A DNA stretch of 64,000 bases from Arthrobacter echini (GTDB lineage: Bacteria; Actinomycetota; Actinomycetes; Actinomycetales; Micrococcaceae): the NCBI RefSeq assembly GCF_004803505.1, contig NZ_SSWH01000001.1, positions 124,001-188,000 of the forward strand, read 5' to 3'. Of the stretch, positions 27,379 through 36,403 are shown in pieces. Below the pieces are notes generated by a model, which was given only the letters and a program-made list of their open reading frames with translations, was not told the origin of the DNA and ran no database searches. Positions within the stretch are counted from its first letter, which is position 1, and every line of letters starts with the position of its first letter. The position numbers were made by a program, and so were the translations under genes.

Positions 27379-28380
27379 TTACAGACTCGCTTTCGCTGCC
27401 AGCCCGGCACGCGGGTCGGCGTCCCTGGTGGCTTCCCGGAATGCCTCGACCGCGGCCTGAGCTTCCTTCGAAAGATTCTGCGGCACGACGACGTCGACCG
27501 TCACCAGGAGATCCCCGGTGCCCTTCGAGGTCTTCACTCCCCTGCCCTTCAGTCGCAGGGTGCGGCCCGACGGCGTTCCTGCCGGGACCCGCATCTTCAC
27601 CATCTCGCCGGTGAGCGTCGGCACTTCGATCTGGGCGCCGAGAACCGATTCGTCGAAGCTCACCGGCACATGGACGCGAATGTTGTCGCCCTCGCGCTTG
27701 AACAGCGGGTGTTCCTTGACGTTGACAGTGACCATGAGATCGCCCGGACCCGCCTGCCCCGGCTGTCCCTTGCCCTTCACGCGGACCTTCTGGCCGTCGC
27801 GGATGCCGGCGGGAATCCGAACGTCGATCTGCTCACCCGAGGGTTCGCGCAGACCGATCGTGGTGCCGTTGATCGAGCCCGCGAAGGAGATGGAGGTACT
27901 CGCCGTTCGGTCGGCGCCCTTCTGCGGCCGCGGGGACGGGAAACCACTGGGGAATCCGCCACCCCCCATGCCCGATGAGCCACCACCGAACAGATCTGCG
28001 AATTCCGGGGGAAGATTCGCACCGGAGAACCCGCCGCGCTGACGCGATCCGGCGCCCTGGCTGAAGAGGTTACTGAAGACGTCCTCGAAGCCGCCGGCAC
28101 CTCCGGTGGCACCACCTGCACCACCGGCGGAGAAGCGTGCCCCGCCACCCATGGCACGGATGGCGTCGTACTGCTGGCGTTCCTCCGTGTCCGAGAGGAC
28201 CGAATATGCCTCGGACACGTCCTTGAACATCTTCTCGGACCCCGCATCGCCCTGGTTCTGGTCAGGGTGATGCTTCCTGGCGAGCTTCCGGTACGCCTTC
28301 TTGATATCGGCGTCGCTCGCGTCCTTCGAGACGCCGAGGATCTTGTAGAAATCCTTATCGACCCAATCCTGACTGGCCAA
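27379..28380 (-). CDS. dnaJ: DnaJ-type co-chaperone without zinc finger
   Basis: Stimulates DnaK ATPase and delivers clients. In 333 residues there is a J domain (residues 11-76, with the invariant HPD at KHHPDQNQ), a Gly/Phe/Ser-rich linker of about 90 residues, and the two beta-barrel substrate domains. The four CxxCxGxG zinc-binding repeats are absent, and the protein has no cysteine at all. It is therefore a class B (CbpA-like) DnaJ placed in the dnaK operon. A long imperfect hairpin separates it from grpE. Confidence 0.93.
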   Translation of the reverse strand: MASQDWVDKDFYKILGVSKDASDADIKKAYRKLARKHHPDQNQGDAGSEKMFKDVSEAYSVLSDTEERQQYDAIRAMGGGARFSAGGAGGATGGAGGFEDVFSNLFSQGAGSRQRGGFSGANLPPEFADLFGGGSSGMGGGGFPSGFPSPRPQKGADRTASTSISFAGSINGTTIGLREPSGEQIDVRIPAGIRDGQKVRVKGKGQPGQAGPGDLMVTVNVKEHPLFKREGDNIRVHVPVSFDESVLGAQIEVPTLTGEMVKMRVPAGTPSGRTLRLKGRGVKTSKGTGDLLVTVDVVVPQNLSKEAQAAVEAFREATRDADPRAGLAAKASL

Positions 28381-28486
28381 CTGGCGTCTCCTTCCTAAGT
28401 TCTGCTGATTCTGAGCGAGATGAGATGGATGCCGGGGCTATGCCGGTCCGGTTCCCGAGGAAGGCGACGTCGCGCCTCCCCCGGAA

Positions 28487-28585
28487 CGCCGGGTGGGTCG
28501 GTCTTCTGTAGGGCCTTTAATATTCCCGTGCGAGCTCTGCGAGCGCAGGAATTTCGTTGGCCCGGGAAGACCGTCCCACCCGGCG
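28487..28585 (-). repeat. 99-bp imperfect palindrome between grpE and dnaJ
   Basis: Outer arms of 20 bases (28487-28506 and 28566-28585) are inverted copies with one mismatch. Nested inside are GGGCC/GGCCC (28511/28559), ATTCC/GGAAT (28522/28548) and TGCG/CGCA (28529/28544), all nearly concentric. The hairpin begins 10 bases after the grpE stop on the coding strand. It could attenuate or protect the operon mRNA, or be a mobile palindromic repeat. No target duplication is visible. Confidence 0.75.
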
Positions 28586-28594
28586 ATACAACAC

Positions 28595-29257
28595 CTACTC
28601 CGGCACTGCCACGATCACCTGTGCGGCACGGAGGACACGTTCGTCCTTGCGGTACCCCACGCGGAGGATCTGGCTGACGCTGTCGCGGGCGACCTCCGCG
28701 CTGGGCTGCTGGATGAGAGCCTCGTGGATATTCGGGTCGAACTCCACGCCGACCTCGTCGATCCGGGCGAGCCCGTACGTCGCCAGGACATTCTCCAGCT
28801 TCCCGATGATCGCGGCGAACGGTCCCTCTCTCAGATCCCCGTGCTGACGGCCCGCATCGATGTCGTCGAGAACGGGCATCAGCGAGTTCAGAACACCGAT
28901 CACGGCCTGCTCGCGCGCCACATCCCGGTCACGCTCCACGCGACGGCGGTAATTGACGTACTCGGCCTGCAGACGGAGCAGATCGTTGCGAAGTTCCCCG
29001 GCCGGATCGGCCGGGGCATTCTCCTCACCCTCGGCGCCGGCTTCGTTCAGGATCGCTTCGGCCTGAGCCAGCACGTCCTGCTCCGGGTCCGTCTCAGCGG
29101 GCGCGTCCTGGCCGCCGGCCCCGGTGTCCTCCGGGGCCGGGTTGCCGGCGTCCTCCTGTTGCCCACGGACCTCGCCCGTCTCAGGGTCGATCTTCCGGTT
29201 GTCCCGGAAGCTGACCGGCTCCGACTCGTGCTCTTCTTCGTTTCCGTGGTGCGACAT
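28595..29257 (-). CDS. grpE: GrpE, nucleotide exchange factor for DnaK
   Basis: A 220-residue protein with a long acidic disordered N terminus (about 85 residues rich in Glu/Pro/Ala), then the GrpE coiled coil (LLRLQAEYVNYRRRVERDRD) and the C-terminal beta wing (IDEVGVEFDPNIHEALIQQP), both diagnostic. It promotes ADP release from DnaK. Only two bases separate it from dnaK, so the two are translationally close. Confidence 0.97.
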   Translation of the reverse strand: MSHHGNEEEHESEPVSFRDNRKIDPETGEVRGQQEDAGNPAPEDTGAGGQDAPAETDPEQDVLAQAEAILNEAGAEGEENAPADPAGELRNDLLRLQAEYVNYRRRVERDRDVAREQAVIGVLNSLMPVLDDIDAGRQHGDLREGPFAAIIGKLENVLATYGLARIDEVGVEFDPNIHEALIQQPSAEVARDSVSQILRVGYRKDERVLRAAQVIVAVPE

Positions 29258-29259
29258 GG

Positions 29260-31200
<1,941 letters not shown>

Positions 31201-31203
31201 TCA

Positions 31204-31232
31204 ACTATAGGCATCCGCTGCGTCAGGATCAA
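31204..31232 (-). promoter_or_regulatory. Promoter of the dnaK operon
   Basis: On the minus strand, -35 TTGATC (31227-31232) and -10 TATAGT (31204-31209) are separated by exactly 17 bases. The HAIR element abuts the upstream side of the -35. Confidence 0.75.
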
Positions 31233-31237
31233 ATCGA

Positions 31238-31258
31238 GTTGAGTCAGCAAGACTCAAC
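31238..31258 (-). promoter_or_regulatory. HAIR element (HspR operator) of dnaK
   Basis: GTTGAGT-N7-ACTCAAC is a fully symmetrical HspR inverted repeat, six bases upstream of the -35 box. It differs from the clpB site (3185-3205) at one outer base. Confidence 0.92.
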
Positions 31259-31324
31259 CTGAATGCTCGTGGCGAAGAGCTCGCCACCTTCTCGGTCAGG
31301 CTGCCGGACACACGTAAAAACGGT

Positions 31325-31353
31325 GTACCAAAGCCACAAGTCGTTGGTACGAT
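31325..31353 (+). promoter_or_regulatory. Inverted repeat and candidate promoter ahead of the riboswitch
   Basis: GTACCAA (31325-31331) and TTGGTAC (31344-31350) form a perfect inverted repeat with a 12-base spacer. Its right arm runs into a candidate -10 box TACGAT (31348-31353). This looks like an operator for a dimeric regulator at the promoter of the riboswitch transcript. The regulator is unknown. Confidence 0.5.
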
Positions 31354-31365
31354 CATCGGGCGAGC

Positions 31366-31450
31366 AACCGCTCGTCGACAAAGGCAAACCCGATGCAAAT
31401 CGGGGACGCAAAGCCACGGGACCCATGAGGTCAGCCGGGCCGCCGAAGAG
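31366..31450 (+). ncRNA. Cyclic di-GMP-I (GEMM-I) riboswitch
   Basis: The aptamer core is unmistakable. AAAGGCAAACC is followed by a stem CCCGAT-GCAA-ATCGGG closed by a GNRA tetraloop, and then the invariant GGACGCAAAGCC. A second stem (CGG...GACC / GGTC...CCG, 31417-31439) leads to the GCCGGG...CCGAA 3' strand. It sits about 115 bases before the response-regulator ATG on the same strand, so it should control that gene. The expression platform is not obvious. The RBS region CGGCCGAAGG resembles the aptamer's 3' strand and could compete for the same partner, which would mean translational control (inference). Confidence 0.9.
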
Positions 31451-31563
31451 AACAGGTCCTTACCGCATGAGATGGACATCCCACGTCCCTTGTACTCGGC
31501 AGAATGTTGCGCGGTCGACTCGGTCTCCCGTGCCGCTGACGAATCGCAGCGCGGCCGAAGGTC

Positions 31564-32364
31564 ATGAGTAGCGGATCTCCCGGCGAGGGCCGGGCAGCGG
31601 TGGTCATCGAGGACGATCTTGAGATTCGCAATCTCGTCTGCGCCGTCCTCGAGCAGGGTGGCTTCCAGGTCACTTGCGCAGCCAGCGGGCGTGAGGGTGT
31701 CGACGTCGTCCGCGAGAAAGCCCCCACCGTGGTGACCCTGGACCTCGGTCTGCCTGATATCGACGGGTACGAGGTTCTGCGTCGTGTGCGCTCGGGCAGT
31801 GACTGCTACGTAGTGGTGCTGAGCGGGCGGGCAGAGGAGCTCGATATCCTCACAGCACTGCAGGCCGGCGCCGACGACTACGTCCTCAAGCCCTTCCGAC
31901 CACGTGAGCTGAGGGCGCGCATCGATGCCATGCTCCGCCGACCGCGGGTCGAGCAGTCCTCGCCACCAGCCTCGGCACCTGTCCAGCGCGAGGACAGCGG
32001 AGCGGCAGCGAACCGCTCATCCGCGGCGCTCCTGCGCGTAGGCAGCCTCGCGATCGACGCCGGGACACGGACGGCAACCTGTGCCGGCGTGGAACTGCAG
32101 CTCACCAAGACGGAGTTCAACCTGCTGCTCGAGCTGGTCAGCAGCAACGGGGCGGTCCGGACGAAGAACGAGCTCGTGCGGATTTCCCGGGGGCAGGACT
32201 ACCGTGGCTACAACTTCGTGAGCCGTACCGACGAGCGCGCCATCGAGGTGCACATCGCGAATCTTCGTCAGAAGCTGGCCCGCGCCGACGGCGACGCCAA
32301 CCTGATCGCGACGGTCCGCGGGGTCGGTTTCCGCATCATGGTGCGTAGCGACAGCCCCCGCTAG
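31564..32364 (+). CDS. OmpR/PhoB-family response regulator
   Basis: A 266-residue two-component response regulator. The receiver domain has the acidic pair Asp17/Asp18, phospho-acceptor Asp60 (TLDLGLPDIDGYEVL) and Lys109 (VLKPF). A linker of about 35 Ser/Ala/Pro residues follows, and the C-terminal winged helix (LTKTEFNLLLELVSSNG ... TVRGVGFRI) is intact. No histidine kinase gene is adjacent. Its leader carries a c-di-GMP riboswitch, so its level, rather than only its phosphorylation, should depend on the second messenger. It overlaps the Hpt-like gene tail to tail by 29 bases. Confidence 0.92.
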   Translation: MSSGSPGEGRAAVVIEDDLEIRNLVCAVLEQGGFQVTCAASGREGVDVVREKAPTVVTLDLGLPDIDGYEVLRRVRSGSDCYVVVLSGRAEELDILTALQAGADDYVLKPFRPRELRARIDAMLRRPRVEQSSPPASAPVQREDSGAAANRSSAALLRVGSLAIDAGTRTATCAGVELQLTKTEFNLLLELVSSNGAVRTKNELVRISRGQDYRGYNFVSRTDERAIEVHIANLRQKLARADGDANLIATVRGVGFRIMVRSDSPR

Positions 32365-32824
32365 AACGCCCGGATGAGCCGCCCGGATAGATCGCCTGCA
32401 GCTGTGTGATGGTGTCGGCGGCGCTCGTCCGAATCTTTGCCATGAGGAGCAGGGCGGAGTCCATGGCGCCGCGCGCCATGAGATCCTGCACCTCCACGGC
32501 CATCCGGGTGAGCTGGACCGCCCCCACCATCATCGACGAGGTCGTCACGCTCTGGATCGCATCGGCCGAGCCTGCGGCGTCTTTCACCCCGAGAGCACGC
32601 TCGATGCGGTCGAGCTTCCCGCCGAGGGATTCACAGAAGTCGCGAGCGAAGCGCGCCACCACTGCCTTGTCCGCGAAGTCGTCCTCCATGGCGCGGAGAA
32701 CAGCGGGGTCGACGACCGTCGCTCCCGGGCCGGGAGCAGCGGAACCACCCTCGACGTCGTCGTTCGCGGGTGTGGCTGCCGCGTCCCGGTGGGAGTCGGA
32801 CGGCGGGGTGGAATGGATTGGCAC
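32336..32824 (-). CDS. Hpt-domain-like protein lacking the phospho-histidine
   Basis: A 162-residue protein with a disordered N-terminal part (residues 1-38) and a four-helix domain that reads like a histidine phosphotransfer (Hpt) module (LRAMEDDFADKAVVARFARDF, then LDRIERAL). At the place of the consensus A-A-H-T-L-K-G-S-S-x-x-L-G-A the sequence is A-I-Q-S-V-T-T-S-S-M-M-V-G-A, so Gln91 replaces the histidine and Thr replaces the lysine. It should not relay phosphate, but could still dock to a receiver. The GTG at 32824 is a likely start; 32914 is an alternative. Confidence 0.7.
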   Translation of the reverse strand: MPIHSTPPSDSHRDAAATPANDDVEGGSAAPGPGATVVDPAVLRAMEDDFADKAVVARFARDFCESLGGKLDRIERALGVKDAAGSADAIQSVTTSSMMVGAVQLTRMAVEVQDLMARGAMDSALLLMAKIRTSAADTITQLQAIYPGGSSGRSSGGCRYAP

Positions 32825-33000
32825 TTCCCTAGGGTAGCGACCTCGACGGGGTGCCCTCTCACAGGCGCCTGTTCCTGCGCAAAGCTTGCGTAACACTCCC
32901 GTTCGAAGTTGCACCGGCGGGAGACTTGGGTGCGCCTTTGCTCAGCCGGCACTCGTCATTGCGCCTGGTGGTCGACCAGCGCCTGCGACACCGCCGGTGA

Positions 33001-33249
33001 GGAGGCGGCGGTCGGCTCGACGAATCCGCAGCCGTCTTCACCCGCGCTCGCTCGGAGTTCCCGGACTCGATCGCAGTCGTCGCCTTCGAAGCCCTCACCC
33101 TGCACGCGGCAGGCCGGACGGATGCCTCCGTCGGGAATCTCCTCGGGCTGATCGCGGAGCACCTGGACGCAGACGAACTCGACCGGTACCGGCCCGCCCT
33201 GTACGGCAACGCGGAGTATCTGAGGTCACTCGACTCCTCGGTGCCGTAG
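33001..33249 (+). pseudogene. C-terminal fragment of a TPR protein
   Basis: The frame GRLDESAAVFTRARSEFPDS ... DADELDRYRPAL reads as the last part of a tetratricopeptide-like protein of the kind found in Arthrobacter (a G-R-L-D-E-A helix pair). It is closed upstream by a TGA at 32998, and between that and the homologous part there is no ATG, GTG or TTG. The other frames upstream do not supply the N-terminal half. I take it as a 5'-deleted remnant. Confidence 0.6.
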
Positions 33250-33260
33250 GAACGTGGAGG

Positions 33261-33689
33261 TCAGTCGGTGAGTGCACGCCGCATCGCAACACGGGGCCAC
33301 GCATCGAGTCCGAGGTCTGCTTCATGCTCACGGATCCGCTGCAGCCCTGCCGGCCACTGATCCGGCGGGACGACCGTGAAGCCGAGACGCGCGTAATAGG
33401 GCGCATTCCAGGGAACGTGGGCGAACGTCGTGAGCGTCAGCGCAGCCAGGCCGCGCTGCCCTGCCCACCTGGCTGCGGTCTCGATGAGCTCCCTCCCCCT
33501 GCCCTGTCCGGCATGGTCCGGGTGCACGGAGACCTGCTCGATGTGCGCGGCGTCGTCGACCCGGTCATCGACGTCAACCCATGCCCGGCCGTCGCGCTGG
33601 TAGGTGAGCAGGGCATGGACGGTCGGTGGCTCGTCCTCGGCGGTAGAAAGAGCAATGCGCGCATCCGCCACCCCTTTGTCGATGTACAA
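33261..33689 (-). CDS. GNAT N-acetyltransferase, N terminus possibly shortened
   Basis: A GNAT-fold acetyltransferase. Motif A is HIEQVSVHPDHAGQGRGRELI (Q/R-x-x-G-x-G/A) and the C-terminal part VPWNAPYYARLGF is typical of the subfamily. The frame opens with a TTG at 33689 right after a stop, and homologues usually have about 20 further residues (first strand and helix). The gene may therefore be 5'-truncated or frameshifted, but the acetyl-CoA site is intact. The product is 142 residues. It is convergent to the TPR fragment. Confidence 0.65.
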   Translation of the reverse strand: MYIDKGVADARIALSTAEDEPPTVHALLTYQRDGRAWVDVDDRVDDAAHIEQVSVHPDHAGQGRGRELIETAARWAGQRGLAALTLTTFAHVPWNAPYYARLGFTVVPPDQWPAGLQRIREHEADLGLDAWPRVAMRRALTD

Positions 33690-33937
33690 GTCATCGTGCT
33701 ATGCCCCGCTGCAGGCGGGCCTGACTTCTGCCGATCAGGTGACGGAGCCCCCTCCACTCTCCCTCAGATACGCATCGGGACTACTACCGGACCCGCTCGA
33801 GGTCAGGACTCTTGTCGTTGACTCCAACGTAAGTGTCACAAACGTATGTCGGAACGTGTATCGTTTGTTGCTCGTTGACGTGTATACATGGGCTACCAGC
33901 AGATGAACCACCACGACACCTCGATAGAAGGACCATC
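33690..33937. other. Intergenic region with repeated ACGT motifs, promoter of the toxin-antitoxin pair
   Basis: The region before the antitoxin contains AACGTAAGTGTC (33826), AACGTATGTC (33841), AACGTGTATCG (33853) and GACGTGTATACATG (33878), four related ACGT-centred motifs at 12-25 base steps, plus the palindrome TGTATACA (33881-33888). TTGACT (33818) is a candidate -35. Such an array suits autoregulation by the antitoxin. Confidence 0.45.
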
Positions 33938-34348
33938 ATGGGCGACGGAGCAACCACGAGGACACGGCACGGACGCGGCGGTGTCACGGGATCACCCGGA
34001 TACGACCTCGAAACCGGATTCAGCGACATGGTCTCGGTGCTCAACGACAACTTGGGTCCAGCGCTGACGCAGCTGATCGCGGGAAAAGACCGCCAGACCA
34101 CCTCGCGATGGATGAGTGGTAAGCAGCTCCCGAAGTCCCTGGAGCCGGAACGTCGTATCAGGGCGGCCTACCAGATCTTCATGTTCCTTACTCATGATCC
34201 GCAGGCCCCGCAATCGGCCCACACGGTTCGAGCGTGGTTCATGGGGATGAACGGCCAGCTTGATGACATGTCACCTGCGGAAGCGATTGCTGCCAACCGT
34301 ACCCGTGAAGCGATGGCCGCTGCGCGCGCGTACCGGGCAGGGGGATGA
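33938..34348 (+). CDS. Xre/MbcA/ParS-type antitoxin
   Basis: A 136-residue protein encoded directly before a RES-domain toxin. The middle (LGPALTQLIAGKDRQTTSRWMSGK) is a helix-turn-helix-like DNA-binding part. The C terminus (VRAWFMGMNGQLDDMSPAEAI) is the toxin-binding MbcA/ParS (DUF2384-like) part with its W-F/L ... P-x-E-A pattern. It should neutralise the toxin and repress the pair. The start is fixed by GAAGGACC upstream of the ATG at 33938. The last codons overlap the toxin start by ATGA. Confidence 0.85.
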   Translation: MGDGATTRTRHGRGGVTGSPGYDLETGFSDMVSVLNDNLGPALTQLIAGKDRQTTSRWMSGKQLPKSLEPERRIRAAYQIFMFLTHDPQAPQSAHTVRAWFMGMNGQLDDMSPAEAIAANRTREAMAAARAYRAGG

Positions 34349-35031
34349 AGCATGAGTATGGCGACTCGCTCACACCGAAGTCAGTAGATATCCCTGACAG
34401 GGTCTGGCGAGTCGCCCTCATCCCCTCAGGGCAGCGCTTCTCCGAGATCGCGCCCGGTGATGCCCTCCTACCTGATGCCGGCAACCGATTCGATGTACCA
34501 GGCGGAGGTGTCCTGTACTGCGCCACCGAACGCCGAGGGTCATATCTGGAGACCCTTGCCGGTAAGAGGGTGTCACCAAAGATGGCCGCCCTTGTCCAGG
34601 ATGACCCCAGCGGATTCATGCCACCGAACAGCATCCCTGCATCCTGGCGAGACGAACGTCGTCTCTTCAGCGTGGGTACCACACACCCAGCGCCATTCAT
34701 CGACCTCGAAGACCTTGAAACGCGCCAATTCCTACTCGGTCAGGTTGGCGAGCAACTCGAGCCACTGGGCGTCGATACCCTCGATGTTCCCGACGTACGC
34801 GGCATAAATCGCCTACTCACCCGGGAGATCGCACGCTGGGCCTACTCCTCCCTGGACGATGAAGGTGTTTTCAACTACTCAGGAATCAGGTACGTGTCGA
34901 AGCTCGACGATGAAGAGTGCTGGGCGATCTTCGACGGCACGGAGACGTTCATTCATGAACAATCGACGATCGAGAAGACCGATCCGAGCTTGATTGATGT
35001 CGCCCGCTTGTTCAACCTGACAATCCACTAG
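34345..35031 (+). CDS. RES-domain toxin (NAD+-degrading)
   Basis: A 228-residue toxin of the RES family, whose characterised members (MbcT, Res) destroy cellular NAD+. The family's Arg (RVWRVAL), the Glu/Tyr region (GGGVLYCATERRGSYLET) and the Ser near the C terminus (SGIRYVSKLDDEECWAIFD) are all visible, so the protein looks active. The antitoxin gene overlaps it by four bases (ATGA). The local base composition is lower in GC than the neighbours, as expected for a mobile toxin-antitoxin unit. Confidence 0.88.
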   Translation: MKHEYGDSLTPKSVDIPDRVWRVALIPSGQRFSEIAPGDALLPDAGNRFDVPGGGVLYCATERRGSYLETLAGKRVSPKMAALVQDDPSGFMPPNSIPASWRDERRLFSVGTTHPAPFIDLEDLETRQFLLGQVGEQLEPLGVDTLDVPDVRGINRLLTREIARWAYSSLDDEGVFNYSGIRYVSKLDDEECWAIFDGTETFIHEQSTIEKTDPSLIDVARLFNLTIH

Positions 35032-35043
35032 TCCGCGTGAAGC

Positions 35044-35880
35044 TCACGGCTTCCGGGCGATGATCGTGTAGGTGCAGGGCACGAGCAGACGTTCGGCCTC
35101 GGGCCAGGCAAATCCGTCCGGCACCTCGATCGTGCGCGGTGAGAACCTCCACGGCAGCGTGGTGCCCTCCTCGACGTGCAGGATCTGCAGACCGGCGGTG
35201 ATCAGCGACGTGATGATCTCGGACAGCGGATGCGCCCACTCGTACGTCCGCGAGTGGGTCACCGTGCCGTCTCCTGCGTACGTCGACGCGTCATCCCAGA
35301 TCTGCGCCTCGCCGTCGCCGAAGTACGGGTACGACAGGTGTAGCCCGTCGGCGTTCTCGTCGAGGGCGTAGAGGATCGGGTGCCCGTCCCTGATGTAGAA
35401 GAGGCCCCCTGCCCGCAGGAGTCCCGCGACCTGCTCGGCCCAGCGGGCAAGATCCGGCAGCCAGGTGATGGTGCCGATGCTGGTGTAGACGACGTCGAAA
35501 TCTCCCTTCACCGCAGCTCGCGCCTCGAGGACGTCGGTCTCCACCCAGGTCGCCTCGAGCCCCAATCGGCGTGCGAGACCGGCCGCGGAGGCCAGCGCGC
35601 CCGGTGAGAAGTCGACGCCGGTGACGCGCGCCCCCGCCCTGGCCAGCGACACGGTGTCGGTGCCGATGTGGCACTGCAGATGGCATACGTCCAGGCCGCT
35701 GATCACGCCGTCGGGCAGGAACGGCGCCATGGCTGCCAGGTCCGTGCGAATCACTGAACTGAAATAGTCGGGGTCGTCGAAAGCGCTGAGCGAGTAGGCC
35801 GCCTCGTGCAGGGGCACCCGGTCCTCCCAGTTCTCCCGATTGGTCGAGCGCGCGGTGTCCCAGCTGATGTCGTCCCTCAT
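35044..35880 (-). CDS. SAM-dependent methyltransferase
   Basis: A class I methyltransferase of 278 residues. The SAM-binding motif I is ISGLDVCHLQCHIGTD with an unusual C-H-x-Q-C-H stretch, motif II is VTGVDFSPGAL, and the post-motif region is FDVVYTSIGTITWLPDLARW. The substrate is unknown. The start at 35880 is supported by TATGCT (35887-35892) exactly six bases upstream, a leaderless promoter. It converges on the RES toxin with only 12 bases between the stops. Confidence 0.85.
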   Translation of the reverse strand: MRDDISWDTARSTNRENWEDRVPLHEAAYSLSAFDDPDYFSSVIRTDLAAMAPFLPDGVISGLDVCHLQCHIGTDTVSLARAGARVTGVDFSPGALASAAGLARRLGLEATWVETDVLEARAAVKGDFDVVYTSIGTITWLPDLARWAEQVAGLLRAGGLFYIRDGHPILYALDENADGLHLSYPYFGDGEAQIWDDASTYAGDGTVTHSRTYEWAHPLSEIITSLITAGLQILHVEEGTTLPWRFSPRTIEVPDGFAWPEAERLLVPCTYTIIARKP

Positions 35881-35940
35881 GGAGCGAGCATACGAGGAAT
35901 CGCCCCCGCTGCGCTGTTCGCACGGCAGTAGGCTCTTACG

Positions 35941-36384
35941 GTGCCCGATCAACCGACGCCCGACCGTCCGAGCGCCAACAGCGCTGGTGTGATCAGGACC
36001 CAGGCCGCAGCGACCGTCGTGAGGGACGCCGAGGGCCGCTTCCTGCTGATCCTTCGCGGTCACGCCCCCGCAGCCGGGCGCTGGTCCCTGCCCGGCGGAC
36101 GGGTGGAATCAGGTGAATCGCTGAAGGAAGCAGCCGTCCGGGAGACCCTGGAGGAGACGGGCCTTCAGGTACGCATCGATCGCCTCCTGGGGTCCCTGGA
36201 GATACCGCACGGCCCGGACCGGGTCTTCGAGGTCCACGACTTCCTGGCACGTCGGGTCGGTGGCACCCTTCAGGCAGGCGACGACGCCGCCGACGCCGGC
36301 TGGTTCACCTACCAGGAGATGACCACCATGCCCCTCACCGAGGATCTGCTGGGGTTCCTGCACCGCACCGGGCTACTTCCATGA
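35941..36384 (+). CDS. NUDIX hydrolase
   Basis: A 147-residue pyrophosphohydrolase. The NUDIX box is complete: [24 protein letters not shown], corresponding to G-x5-E-x7-R-E-x2-E-E-x-G-L, which binds the catalytic Mg2+. The substrate is probably a nucleoside diphosphate derivative but cannot be specified. GTG start with TAGGCT (35929-35934) six bases upstream (leaderless). It diverges from the methyltransferase. Confidence 0.9.
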   Translation: MPDQPTPDRPSANSAGVIRTQAAATVVRDAEGRFLLILRGHAPAAGRWSLPGGRVESGESLKEAAVRETLEETGLQVRIDRLLGSLEIPHGPDRVFEVHDFLARRVGGTLQAGDDAADAGWFTYQEMTTMPLTEDLLGFLHRTGLLP

Positions 36385-36403
36385 GTCCCCGACGAGAGCG
36401 GCC

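Noticed and set aside
31466-31571. 34-codon frame between riboswitch and response regulator
   Set aside because: No ribosome binding site and Arg/Ser/Thr-rich content. It is mentioned only as a possible leader peptide.
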